From contig MU130621.1 in the NCBI GenBank assembly GCA_015039465.1, forward strand, positions 23,342 through 60,483: 37,142 bases of DNA, read 5' to 3'. The translations under genes and the position numbers were made by a program. This document shows positions 20,510 to 30,201 of the stretch, in pieces. The notes below the pieces were generated by a model that was given only the letters and a program-made list of their open reading frames with translations, was not told the origin of the DNA and searched no databases. The stretch's first letter is position 1. Each line of letters opens with the position of its first letter. The DNA is from Phlegmacium glaucopus. Taxonomy: Eukaryota > Basidiomycota > Agaricomycetes > Agaricales > Cortinariaceae.

Positions 20510-22232
20510 ATGTCCGCAGAAGGAGACACAACGCCCGTACCTGTTTCAGCATCGATACCTCTTGTGCCCAGGCCTATGAGCCCGGGCCCGGGACCAGAAA
20601 CTCCATCCACGGTCAGTGTCCGTGTTGCGTTCACGACCATCGTCATTAATGGCTTCTCATTTAGTACATGGCGCCAAACATTCATAGACCAATGCCTCTC
20701 TTCCAAGGTGCCCGTAATGTGGTCGTGCCTGGCCCAACGATTAACGTGGTTAATAGGGTAAGCATCATTCCATCTATACAAAAACCAATCTGTGTACTGA
20801 CGGTTCTATCATCGTGCAACTTATCCTACGACATGTCAACACCCAGCCCGATGACCTACAGTTAAGAGTGCACGTCAAACGAAGGAGTGATCGCCCATCC
20901 AATGGAAGCGATTCAGACGAGTCCGACATCGATGAAGATCGTGTCCCCATCTCATTCGGCGACAACAGTCAGATCATGAATTCAAATTTTACGTTGCTCC
21001 CATCCCAGGCAACCCAGGGATTCATTAATCCTGAGACCCTCAGACGCCCAAGAAATACATTTCTTTCTTTCGGCGACCGTTCTGGAGTCTACAATTCAAA
21101 TTTCATGAACCCTGTACCCTCTACAGGCATAGGCGAAACCGACCAGTCCAACCCCGCTCGTCCTCGCCCTCGTCAGCAACCAAACAGTCCCTTTGTTGCG
21201 TTTGGCGACGCGACTACCACTGTGGATTCAACTTTCTTTCAGATTGGCGACCATTCTCACGTGTCCATGTGCCCCCCCTCGACAAATTTCATAAAATCTC
21301 CCTTTCGAGGCTTTCATTCCTGGAACGATGCAGAAAAGATTAAAGCTCTCAATGCTGTGCACGCTCTACAAACCGTCATACAGACCCTCGTAAATGATGA
21401 TGATGACAGCAAGACGGAGAAGCAGGTTAATCTACTTTCCGATTCACTTTCCAGCTACATGGAATTTTTGAACTACCTTATCGAGTCGAGGCTGCCCGAA
21501 CGTGCTGGATCTTTGCAAGCCAGAGCTATTTCTCTGGTCGTACTGGCAGGAGTCGTATGTGTTTCATTCTCTTCCTGCATTTCTGGTATCTCATCTCTTC
21601 CTCTTGGTATCGAGGCAATTGTCCTTGGCGTGCTACAGTTACTCACCCTCACATTTATGGCCGTCGCGGCAACGGAACGGAATGAATCCGATATTGTTGG
21701 GAGAGTAATCAATATATTCGCCTTCTGCGGAGTTTCATTCGACGCTTTAGGTACCATGTTCACTCTGTGGACATTTCGCTCTCTGTTTTTGACGATCTCC
21801 AAAATTGAAAAGATCGTTCTTGAAAATCAAAATCTTAACGCGAAGATCCATTTTACTCTAGACACCTTTAGCGAGGTAGCTGCTTCCTCTTCTGAGCAGC
21901 CATCACATAGCCCGAGACATATATCCACCAAGAAAAATTTGGTCGACCTCTTCACCGATTTCCAACAATCTAGCGCTAAGCACCACAGGAAGGCCCGTGG
22001 GTTGGTGCATCTAATCGACGACCACTTACCGGTGGAAAAGGACTCTATTGCACTCGCAATCGTCGCTGCTGGGTTACTTTTCTTTTTTGTTTCCTTATTT
22101 TGTTTCATCATCAGTAGCCAACCCCCGAGTGTGTGGGTGTCAACAACAGTGGTGGTGGTGGTTACATTTATTATCTTGCGCATAATTTTAGGCCACCAAC
22201 AACCTGGATTTTGGAGGCTTATTAACAGGTGA
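20510..22232 (+). CDS. Multi-membrane-segment protein with GD-x-NSNF repeats
   Basis: Proposed exons 20510-20611, 20665-20757 and 20847-22232, giving 526 aa. Intron 1 (53 bp, gtcagt...catttag) joins in frame. Intron 2 (89 bp, gtaagc...cccag, branch tactgac) also keeps frame; an in-frame alternative acceptor is at 20861. The first 34 residues are proline-rich, followed by FQGARNVVVPGPTINVVN. Three copies of a motif like SFGDNSQIMNSNF lie at about residues 101, 139 and 183. Five hydrophobic segments follow at about 292-314, 317-340, 350-378, 465-488 and 495-514, separated by a charged helical stretch. No enzyme motif is visible. The family is not recognised; the minus-strand gene at 26628-27495 is a paralogue. 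The stop overlaps a perfect donor (cag|gtgagt), so an alternative 3' exon is possible. Confidence 0.75.
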
Positions 22233-22611
22233 GTTCGCAACCTTCAGGATCACAGGAAGCTTTTTACTAAGAAATACGAGGGAACGCGAGGCAGATGATC
22301 ATGTATAAAGTAGCAGGAACCTTTCGGGTTACTGGCGGGGATACTTGGAGTTTATCGTGACAGTTCGAGGCACAGCCTTAGGATGTCGAATCTTTGTTTG
22401 ATCTATCATCTAGCTGGATTACTTCTTATACCATCACTTGTTAATAGGTTATCATTCAGTAAAGTCATATTATGCACGCCGCTTTGAATTCTGCCTTTCA
22501 ATGGTGGTGTTGTATCTACCGCTGAAAGAAATGTCATTGGTTGACAGGATATGGGGTTTCACGACATAATTTGACATAGGTTCGGCAAACGCCAGCCTTG
22601 TTTATATTAAT
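22233..22611. other. Intergenic stretch
   Basis: Follows the membrane-protein gene. Apart from a possible 3' UTR intron donor at 22228 I see no gene, repeat or clear regulatory site. Confidence 0.5.
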
Positions 22612-22859
22612 ATGAAGTCTGATGGCAGGTTGTTGTTCCAGCGCCTTATCCTCGCCAAAATCTGGGGCAGTGAAATGGGTTACATTTCGGCCTGTAAGTT
22701 AACATATCTTGTTCAACACCCCCAAGCGAACTCACTCCTTTCTCCAGTCCATACTGGAAATCCCGCTCTGTCGATGGGACTTAATGTCCCTCAGCAAGAG
22801 GTTGGGGTCGAGTATAAGCTCAAACTACGGGATGGGCCCAATGGCAGCAAGCTTGATGG
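22612..22859. other. Coding-like sequence interrupted by the transposon (left part)
   Basis: Contains a good intron (gtaagt at about 22695 to ctccag at about 22748) and open frames on both sides. The plus-strand frame from 22612 (KSDGRLLFQRLILAKIWG, later EVGVEYKLKLRDGPNGSKLDG) runs straight into the transposon. With one TA and the element removed, that frame continues GSSKEWEKATLKFHKNQ on the right side and stops 32 codons later. Minus-strand coding potential on the right side (25880-26080) makes the direction uncertain. Identity unknown. Confidence 0.3.
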
Positions 22860-22861
22860 TA

Positions 22862-22894
22862 AGGTAGGGGACATCCATATTCCACTAACGTCAC
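22862..22894. repeat. Left terminal inverted repeat of the transposon
   Basis: Exact reverse complement of 25737-25769. The outer bases plus the target TA create the sequence G-GTAAGG at the left border, a strong match to a splice donor. Confidence 0.93.
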
Positions 22895-23137
22895 GTGCAC
22901 AATGTGACAGCGTCCAAATCGGGCTGATACCTCTTAATTGAGCTGTAATATTGTCTTTAAAGCTGGCTCAGTTACATTTTGCGAAATATGGCTCCTAGAG
23001 TTTGTAGTAATTTCACTTTTACACGTAAATCCCAAACCATTTGTTGGAATTCGCATTTTTGATGGAGAAATAAGAAAAATGAAGGTATTGCATGTCTATA
23101 CATCAAATCTTGATGTGTTGTGCTCAACTAAAAACTC

Positions 23138-25464
23138 ATGGGGAGACGAAAGCGAGCCACATTAGCAAGCATTGATAATCTGAAGAAAAGCAAGGATGAA
23201 AACCCTACAAAGAGGCAGAAAAGCAACCATCCACAACCAAGACCAGGAAAAGAGAATGCAAATGTGAGCCCTGTTGCCAGGAATCAATAGACAAATTCTT
23301 TACTGAAGCTTAATAGAGTGCACCTATACATGGTGAAGGGTCTTCGAGAGACCAATGGATGGATTCAGACATGCCAGAACCACAATTACGGGGACTTGAG
23401 CCTGTATTTCAATGTGATGTCCTTCACACAGACCACATCCCACCAGAGCGCTATTTCCATGAGTTTCAGGTCAATATTGGACCGGACCTGGAGGATCTCT
23501 TTGATGACACTGAAGGCCTGCCTGACCTCTTCGATATTGAAGAGTCAGATGATGAGTCAGATTCCAATGAAGAGGACTGGGAAAAAGAATGGTATTCCGA
23601 CACAGAGGAGGGAAGTTTTAGGGCGCAAGGTGCACAGCCAGAGACAAGGAACACAAGTGGAAGGGCAACTAGTACAGCATCTGCTCCTGCAGAAGAAGAA
23701 CGACCAGGAAAAGAGCGTGAAGCTCCATTGCAGCCAGTTGCAATGCAGGCATTGGAGGATCTCAAGCAGTTGTTAAACCCAGCACAAAAAACAGGTCATG
23801 GCTATCTTGATCCAGGACTGGATTGCTTTGTTAGAAGCCGCTTGGAAGGGATGCGAATGATGCTTAATTTCTACACTCACAAGCAATCCCTCACATATGA
23901 CGCATGGGCTGCGTCATCTATTCAAGCTTCATTAGGACTTGGGAAGGGGCTGCACTGTGCATGTCGAATTCGGCGTCTCACACGACAGTTTATCAAGGAT
24001 CACACTGTCCTCCCCATAAACCCGTATGGTGACTGGAACGAATCCATGCTTGTTGATGAGGACCTCTGCAACGACATCAACCTTTATCTCCAGGAGATTG
24101 GAAAAGAAATATCAGCTAAAAAACTTGTGGACTTTTTAGCTCGTGAAGATGGTCGCTCAAAGCATGGGATTGAGAAACAGATTAGTGAGCGTACTGCTCG
24201 AAGATATCTAAATACACTTGGGTATCGCTGGTCTACCCCCAAAAAAGGACAGTACGCTGATGGACATGAACGGGAGGATGTTGTTTACTATCGAGAACAG
24301 GTCTTCCTTCCGCAGTGGAGGCACATTCAGGACCGGATGGAGTGTTGGATTGGGCCGGATGCCAAACCTGAGCAGGGACCAAAGATGCCAGGTTTGCGCA
24401 TCATTACCTGGTTCCACGATGAGTCCATCTTCTATGCACATGATCGGAGAAAAAAAGGCTGGTACCATAAAGACGCACCTGCAAAGCCTTACAAGAAGGG
24501 AGAAGGCGCTTCACTAATGATCGCTGACTTCGTTTCAGCAGATTTTGGATGGCTCAGGTCACCTGACGGAAAGCAGTCAGCGCGGAGGGTCATGAAACCA
24601 GGGAAGGCAAAAGATGGGTATTTTACAAGCGATGATATCCAATTGCAGGCTGAGGAGGCTATCAGGATCTGCAAGGAATGTTGGCCACAGTACGAACATG
24701 TCTTCATTTATGATAACGCATCAACACACCTCAAACGCCCTGAGGATTCATTATCTGCCCGTCGAATGCCAAAAAACACGCCAAAGGAAGGAAATAATTG
24801 GGGCATTGAGGTCACGAAACGCAACCCCATCACCCAAAAGCCCATCTGTAATCCCAATGGTTCGCACCAGAAGGTTAAGATCAAGATGGGCAATGCACAA
24901 TACGCAGATGGAACATCACAGTCACTCTACTTTCCGGAGGGCCATGCCCGTGCTGGTGTCTTCAAGGGGATGGTAACGATCCTAGAGGAACGAGGGTTTC
25001 AGAATGTGTCTAAGATTCGTGCAGAGTGCAAGGGGTTCAAGTGCTTACCTGGTGCTACAAGCTGCTGTTGTCGCCGCATTCTTTATAATCAGCCCGATTT
25101 CGCAAATATTCCCTCTGTTCTTGAGCTTACCTGCAAAGTTCTGGGAGTCCTGGTAATTTTCCTCCCAAAATTCCATTGCGAGCTCAATTTTATTGAGCAA
25201 TGTTGGGGCTATGCAAAAAGGATTTACCGATTAAATCCAGAGTCATCTCGAGAGGATCACCTCGAGAAAAACGCGCTGGATGCACTGGAGGCTGTGTCAC
25301 TCACCTCCATGCGGAAGTTTGCAACACGATCCCGCCGATTTATGGATGCATACGAGCAGGGGCTGAATGGGCGCCAAGCAGCATGGGCAGCGAGGAAATA
25401 CCGGGGACACCGCATGCTTCCGGAGAGCATCATGAACGAGCTTGAGAAAGCAGGGGTTGTTTAA
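23138..25464 (+). CDS. Tc1/mariner transposase (DDE superfamily)
   Basis: Two exons, 23138-23263 and 23317-25464, separated by a 53-bp intron (gtgagc...taatag), give 757 aa. The N-terminus MGRRKRATLASIDNLKK is basic. An acidic stretch lies at about residues 100-140, and a helix-turn-helix-like region at about 306-350 (ISERTARRYLNTLGYRW). Catalytic core: D410 (WFHDESIFYA), D508 (FIYDNASTH) and E669 (LPKFHCELNFIEQCWGYAK). The second D and the E are about 160 residues apart, far more than the usual 34-39, because of a cysteine-containing insert (ECKGFKC...CCCRRILYNQPDF) typical, as I recall, of a basidiomycete lineage. It acts in the nucleus on the element's own ends. The upstream exon is chosen because it splices in frame and has a basic start like other members. 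Confidence 0.92.
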
Positions 25465-25736
25465 GTCGACGATAAGAAAACTTCTTTGTTTGTGGGAGAT
25501 AAGACAAAAGGAAGCAGTGATTTGATCAAACCTTTGTTCCCGATTGAAATAACTCAGCCGAGAGTGCCCGGAATTGCTTCAAATTTTCTAAAATTAACTT
25601 TAATATATATATCTACAAATGCTAGGAAGCTGATTCCACGATTTTGCTTTTGATAGTTTAGAAAGAGCCCTCCAAGGTGTTTCCGAGGCCTTTCTGTCCG
25701 GATTTGGCGAGCTGCATCACAGATCAGTCACGTCAG

Positions 25737-25769
25737 GTGACGTTAGTGGAATATGGATGTCCCCTACCT
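25737..25769. repeat. Right terminal inverted repeat of the transposon
   Basis: Exact reverse complement of the left repeat. With the duplicated TA and the following G it ends cccctaccttag, which looks like a polypyrimidine tract plus AG splice acceptor. Confidence 0.93.
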
Positions 25770-25771
25770 TA

Positions 25772-26527
25772 GTAGCAAAGAGTGGGAGAAGGCAACGCTC
25801 AAATTTCACAAGAATCAAACTTACATTTTGACACTATTGTTCGTTCTCCACTTCGATCATTAAGTGATACACAGTTTTCTCAATTGTCTATTCCAGACTC
25901 GAACGCAACATCGTTCCAGGGACGTGTATGGAGTGGAAAATTAGGATCAAGGGGCAACGACGGAATTGGTTTCGAAAAGGTTGTTGGATCGTTGTTCGAG
26001 GTTGGAACTACAGTAAACCTCCTTTGCAACGCCTGAGTAAGTGACTGTCCTTCAATTTGAAAGCGACCATCTGCTGAAAGTGTGAAACAGAGGGCAAATT
26101 TGTAATACAAGCACAGGTTTTTATTGTCATTAAGTGACGGTTTCCATTGGGTTTCTATTACCTTCTACTGGTTTCTGAGAGGACAGGGATGATCACTATA
26201 TCGCTGTATATCAAAAAGCTCAAGCTGTCAAGAACCAGGAAAGAACAACGATGGTGAGCTTCTTTGGGGTCAGTTCTATAAATACGTGGCCTGAGCACTC
26301 AGCAAATCAGAACGATCAGAAGTTCATCTCCGCCAACCTCGGATATTCCATATACCACAAAAATCTATACCAAGAGTCTCAGTATCTATGCGTATCTATG
26401 TACCTATTCTTTGAGAAACACTTCTAGATATGTTGTCGGAACCAGGGTTGGGCTTATTCCCAAAGCCAGGGTAAACTCGCTTCAGTTCGAAAATGACACC
26501 ACTCTGGCTGAGTTGCTCGAACTAAAA
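25772..26527. other. Right flank of the transposon; ambiguous coding potential
   Basis: Bases 25782-26036 are open on the plus strand. The overlapping minus frame, 26080-25880, also reads well (FQIEGQSLTQALQRRF, later NFPLHTRPWNDVAFESG) and is preceded by a strong acceptor (tttcacactttcag). This is presumably the other half of whatever gene the transposon hit. At about 26275-26290 a plus-strand TATA-like CTATAAATAC precedes a region with no convincing downstream gene; the first ATG at 26430 gives only 14 codons. Nothing else is visible to 26527. Confidence 0.3.
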
Positions 26528-26627
26528 CGAACTCAGTTCTTCGAGCTTGGAGCGGTACTTTTGGGATAATTTTGGTTAGAGCAGCGTGTTTTCTTCCAAT
26601 CATAAATTACATTTGGGACCCTACATA

Positions 26628-27495
26628 CTAGCATGCCTTCCAGAGTGTCAAGAATACCCTTCCAATTGCAGGACGACGGCGGGATTGCATGTACAACAAC
26701 ATCATGGTTGTGGCTCCTGCGACCGCGATCGTTGGTACCCAAACCCGGAGACGCTGTTTGTTGATTATGAATAAGATGAATGAAGCAAAAAAGAAAACCA
26801 CTCCAGCGATGATGACCAAAATTACATCCAAATAACTCCCCGAGTGGTCATCAATCAAATGTGCTACCTCTTGCGCCTTTCTATGATAGTCTTGGCTGTC
26901 ATTACGGAATCTATTGATGGAGAGCTGCGCATTGTCGCGTTGTCCTGGGATGTCCTTGTAAGTCTTCAGGGCTTTGACAATGTCGTTGCAAAGCTTTTGC
27001 TTATGTATGGTAAACCTTTTTGCCTCAGATGCTCTCAAGAGCAGAGTACCGGACGTAATGAGTGCGAATAGGGCACCCAAGACGTCGAATAACAGGGCGC
27101 AAAAGGAGAGGATATCGGACACTTCACGAACAAGGCTGGGATTCGACTCGACCAAGTTGGAGCTGGGAGCTAAAGCTGCGGCGTATGCGATAAAGCCAAT
27201 TTGTACCGCACCAAGGAAAACTGCCTTAGTATCAAAGGACAATTCAGAACGCGTAAAATTAACAAAAGAACAAGAACCGTACAACGCCTGCCAGAGAAGT
27301 TATGTATGTCGCTTGGACCTGGATAGTTTCAACACGTTCAATCCAGCTTGCTTGAGCGAGGTAGTCCGAAAGTTCAATGTAGGTGCTTTTCAAGGTACCA
27401 ATCGCCTCCCTGTGATCCTGGGGGAGGTTGGCTGAGCCCAATAGTGTATCGGTGTGTCTTACTAGTATGTTGTCCTCCTGCTGTTTCGCAGCCAT
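26628..27495 (-). CDS. Paralogue of the 20510 membrane protein, 5'-truncated
   Basis: Exons 27495-27283 and 27224-26628 joined over a 58-bp intron (gtacgg...actaag) give 269 aa. The N-terminal 60 residues are helical (HREAIGTLKSTYIELSDYL). Hydrophobic segments follow (AVFLGAVQIGFIAYAAAL; ILSFCALLFDVLGALFALI; LDVILVIIAGVVFFFASFI; VWVPTIAVAGATTMMLLY). The pattern RKAQEVAHLIDDH equals RKARGLVHLIDDH in the 20510 protein. The long GD-x-NSNF N-terminus is absent. The frame stays open upstream of the ATG until the border of the inverted-repeat element at 27566, which suggests truncation by insertion. The 58-bp intron could instead be coding with a frameshift (see findings), making this a pseudogene. 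Confidence 0.6.
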
Positions 27496-27565
27496 GTAGT
27501 CATGTAGTGACAAGTATCTATACCGGTTTGTTATTTGAAGCCCTTGAACTTTGAAGGGTTTAAAT

Positions 27566-28196
27566 TAGACTCGTGACCAGTCGTCGATATGAGATGTGCG
27601 AAAAGGAACCTCTCGATATGACGAAAACGGGGACTTCCCGTGAGTGAGCGCCCGTTACAAGCTTTCGGACATCACCGGCCTTCCAAAAGGGGTGCATCGC
27701 TCAAAAAAGAAGGTACAAGTTTTGGCAGAGCCCATCAACAACGGCGGCTGTTTCTCCCTATCTTTTGTCTCCACTCTTATGTACACCATGGAATTTACGA
27801 CAGAACACAATGAAATGATTCAGTTCCTCCGTACCTGCTCTACAGCTGAGATTTCACATCTGGTAGCAACACGGTCACCTCAAGACTGCCTCTCACCCAC
27901 CTCAACAGCCTCTCGGAGGAGGACAAAACTGTGTTTACGAGCAACAACAATCTTCTGGGTGATATCTAAGTCAGTGATGGTGCCTCGAGATGAGCATGGT
28001 CAACAGTACTTGTCCAGCATTGACGAGCTCTGCCAAAATTTGTACCTTCCTTTTTGAGCGATGCACCTTTTTTGGAAGGCCGGTAATGTCCGAAAGCTCG
28101 TAACGGGCGCTCACTCACGGGAAGTCCCGGCGTACAGGTCGTCATATCGAGAGGTTCCTTTTCGCACATCTCATGTGACGGCCTGTCACAGGTCTA
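27566..28196. mobile_element. Non-autonomous element with inverted repeats of about 150 bp
   Basis: Left arm, 27566 to about 27740, and right arm, about 28030 to 28196, are inverted copies with roughly 90 percent identity by eye. Shared landmarks include GTGCGAAAAGGAACCTCTCG, GGGACTTCCCGTGAGTGAGC and GCATCGCTCAAAAA. The outer ends read TAGAC..GTGAC on both sides. The unpaired centre (about 27740-28030) has no long ORF. I could not find a convincing target duplication, so the superfamily is open. It lies between the truncated membrane-protein gene and the gene fragment at 28197. Confidence 0.8.
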
Positions 28197-28345
28197 GGCA
28201 CCCACTACCCGACCCCCAGGACTGATTTAACCGTTTATAGGTAATTAAGGGCAATAAAGAGGCATACGACCGTCTTGCTAGCGATTCAGTCGGGTTTGTC
28301 GCTGCTATTTGGCGCTCGTATGAAGGCCAATAGTTCCAACTTGAA
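28197..28345 (+). pseudogene. Fragment of the helical-bundle gene at 31761 (end of intron 1 plus exon 2)
   Basis: Matches 31961-32110 at roughly 80-85 percent. It starts in the middle of intron 1 exactly where the inverted-repeat element ends, keeps the acceptor (tttatag) and reads EAYDRLASDSVGFVAAIWRS like the full gene. It then shifts frame by a small deletion and stops (TAG). Exons 1, 3 and 4 are absent here. Confidence 0.8.
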
Positions 28346-28730
28346 ATGAAAAATAAAACAAGACCTAGTATATATCGCCGAATCGCATTATATGAGAGAA
28401 ATCGTAAAAGCATGTTGGATGGAAGTTTGCTATCTGCATGGGTTGAGACTGTCAGTGAACGTTAAATATATAGCGTCTCCCGTCTAGTGCTCATGTCCCT
28501 TTGCGTAGTTGGTCATGAGTACCAAAACTGGGGCCAGTCCGCGCCCGATGGGTGTCACTTACAATCAATCTAGCACAGAATACATATATTTGCATCAGGA
28601 TCGAAACACTACATTCAATACATAGACGAACGGGGGTCCAATTGTCTTCTCTGTGATCCTTTATTTGATTGTTCCCATCTTGTATTCAGTTTTCTCACTG
28701 ATAAGGCCCGAACAACGTCACTGGTATCCT
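28346..28730. other. Intergenic, 3' side of the secreted-protein gene
   Basis: No supported gene. Probably includes the 3' UTR of the minus-strand gene that ends at 28731. Confidence 0.5.
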
Positions 28731-29255
28731 TCATTCTGCATCCCGAGTGCATTTACATGCCAAACAAGCGATCGGGGCGTTTTTCCCCCTCAGATTCGTT
28801 CCCGAGCAACGACTCGGTCCCATTGTGCAGCTACCACCCCCGCGTAGACATGTAAAAATCTCGCAGTGTACTCCTGGCTCCTTATTCTTCAATGAGCAGG
28901 AGAACGCCATGTCACCTTCAGAATCACTAGAATTAAAACTATAAATGATGCATTAGAAGGCATCCAAAGTGAAAGTACCTGTCCTGATCATTGTGATCGA
29001 CCTAAAGGAATTATTAGTGCTGATGAAATGACTCTCCCACGCTCACGCACATTATCATTTTGCTGCATGTAACCACCGTGACCGATGGTGTCAGTCTGGT
29101 CAACAATGTCGAAGGAATTGGTGTCTCTGGAAATGGAATAAATAGTGGGGTACAATTCCTGAGTCAGATGGAAATACTAACTGGTGTTCTGAAATGACTG
29201 ACGCAGTCGTAACTGCGAGGAGGACAAAGACGTTAACGATGCCAGTAAACTTCAT
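28731..29255 (-). CDS. Small secreted cysteine-rich protein
   Basis: Four exons on the minus strand: 29255-29182, 29126-29051, 29001-28979 and 28926-28731. Introns of 55, 49 and 52 bp (gttagt...ttccag, gtgcgt...cctttag with branch CTAAT, gtactt...ttctag) all keep frame, giving 122 aa. The first 20 residues (MKFTGIVNVFVLLAVTTASV) are a classic signal peptide. A polar, acidic middle (NDNVDHNDQDSDSEGD) looks disordered. The last about 55 residues hold eight cysteines (FSCSL, VHCEI, FTCLR, GSCTM, SRCSG, IACLACKC), as in a disulfide-stabilised extracellular domain. A TATA-like CATAAATAG lies at 29304-29312. No family is recognised. Such proteins act outside the cell in basidiomycetes, in host interaction, antimicrobial or wall roles; which one here is unknown. 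Confidence 0.7.
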
Positions 29256-29303
29256 AGTGAGAGAAAGCTGCAGTAGTCTAAGGAGTATAACAGACTGAAG
29301 CCT

Positions 29304-29312
29304 CTATTTATG
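29304..29312 (-). promoter_or_regulatory. TATA-like box of the secreted-protein gene
   Basis: Minus-strand CATAAATAG about 50 bp upstream of the ATG at 29255. Position and sequence fit a core promoter with a short 5' leader. Confidence 0.4.
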
Positions 29313-30199
29313 CTTTTCACAAAGCATCATTGCGCTTTCTCAGCGTATAAAAATAATCCATGTCATACCCCTATGCAAACAGCTTCTCAGAATTCCTCTA
29401 TCTCGGCGGAAATCATCTCCAAGTCATGGTCATTATGGATATAGATAAGTGCTCAATTAATTGCGACCGGAAGACATACGGCTGGCGTGCGCAATTGTGG
29501 CGTTGTCTTAAGGTACATCATTTCTTAATTGACATTTTCCCCGGGCCTAGCTTCATTTATTTCAATGGTTACTTATTTTTCACAGTTTCAATTGTTTATC
29601 CATACTACATAGCATACAACCATTTACATTTACAGCAAAACTCATATCGATAGGCCACTTTGCAAATGCAAGGCTCAGTCGCTTTTTTACATTGATGCCT
29701 TGACAAACAGGACCTAATTAAATTTGGTTGCAATATGATAGACAGCAGGTGCTTCTTGGCTTTGATGTTGAGCTTGTAGGACAAATAAATTACGGAGCGT
29801 TCAATGAATTCTTTTGCTACCATAGAAGAGACGCTTGACATCGTTGGAGGCAGTAAGCGGAGGAGGAATCGGGGAGGATGGTATCATGGTTTGATAGGCG
29901 GCGATGCACCGAATTTCGTAATGTACAGGCACCGATATAAACAAAGCGACTGAATTCTGCATTCAAGGAGTGGTGGAACGTGGAAGCCAAACCAAGGGTG
30001 GGGGTCCAACCGATGGCTGGAAAAAGACAGTGACTTAGTGCACTTTGTGGAAATCGTTAAAAATGACACGTGACTCCTGTGCCTGCAAACAAAGAATTGA
30101 TGGCTGGTTATCTGAGCCTTGTCGTTCGAGCTGCTGCCACTGATAACAATGCCTGTCCGTATATATAATGATCTCAAGGAACGGATTTTTCTCTGGTAT
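29313..30199. other. Intergenic stretch
   Basis: AT-rich, with several short open frames on both strands (the best is 29605-29841 minus, 78 codons with an ATG), none with recognisable domains, signal peptide or clear splice partners. No repeat recognised. Confidence 0.5.
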
Positions 30200-30201
30200 T
30201 A

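Larger units (their letters stand above)
22862..25769 (+). mobile_element. Tc1/mariner-type DNA transposon, apparently complete
   Basis: 2908 bp bounded by identical 33-bp terminal inverted repeats (22862-22894 and 25737-25769), beginning AGGTAGGGGACATCC. Both ends are flanked by TA (22860-22861 and 25770-25771), the target duplication expected for this superfamily. It contains one spliced transposase gene with an intact DDE triad. Perfect repeats and an open transposase frame indicate recent insertion and possible activity. Confidence 0.93.

Noticed and set aside
22612..22941. ORF of 109 codons as an intact gene
   Set aside because: Its last third is transposon terminal sequence, so it is at best the broken left part of a host gene.
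29605..29841. Possible small minus-strand gene with ATG
   Set aside because: No signal peptide, domain, splice partner or conserved copy; composition is not convincing.
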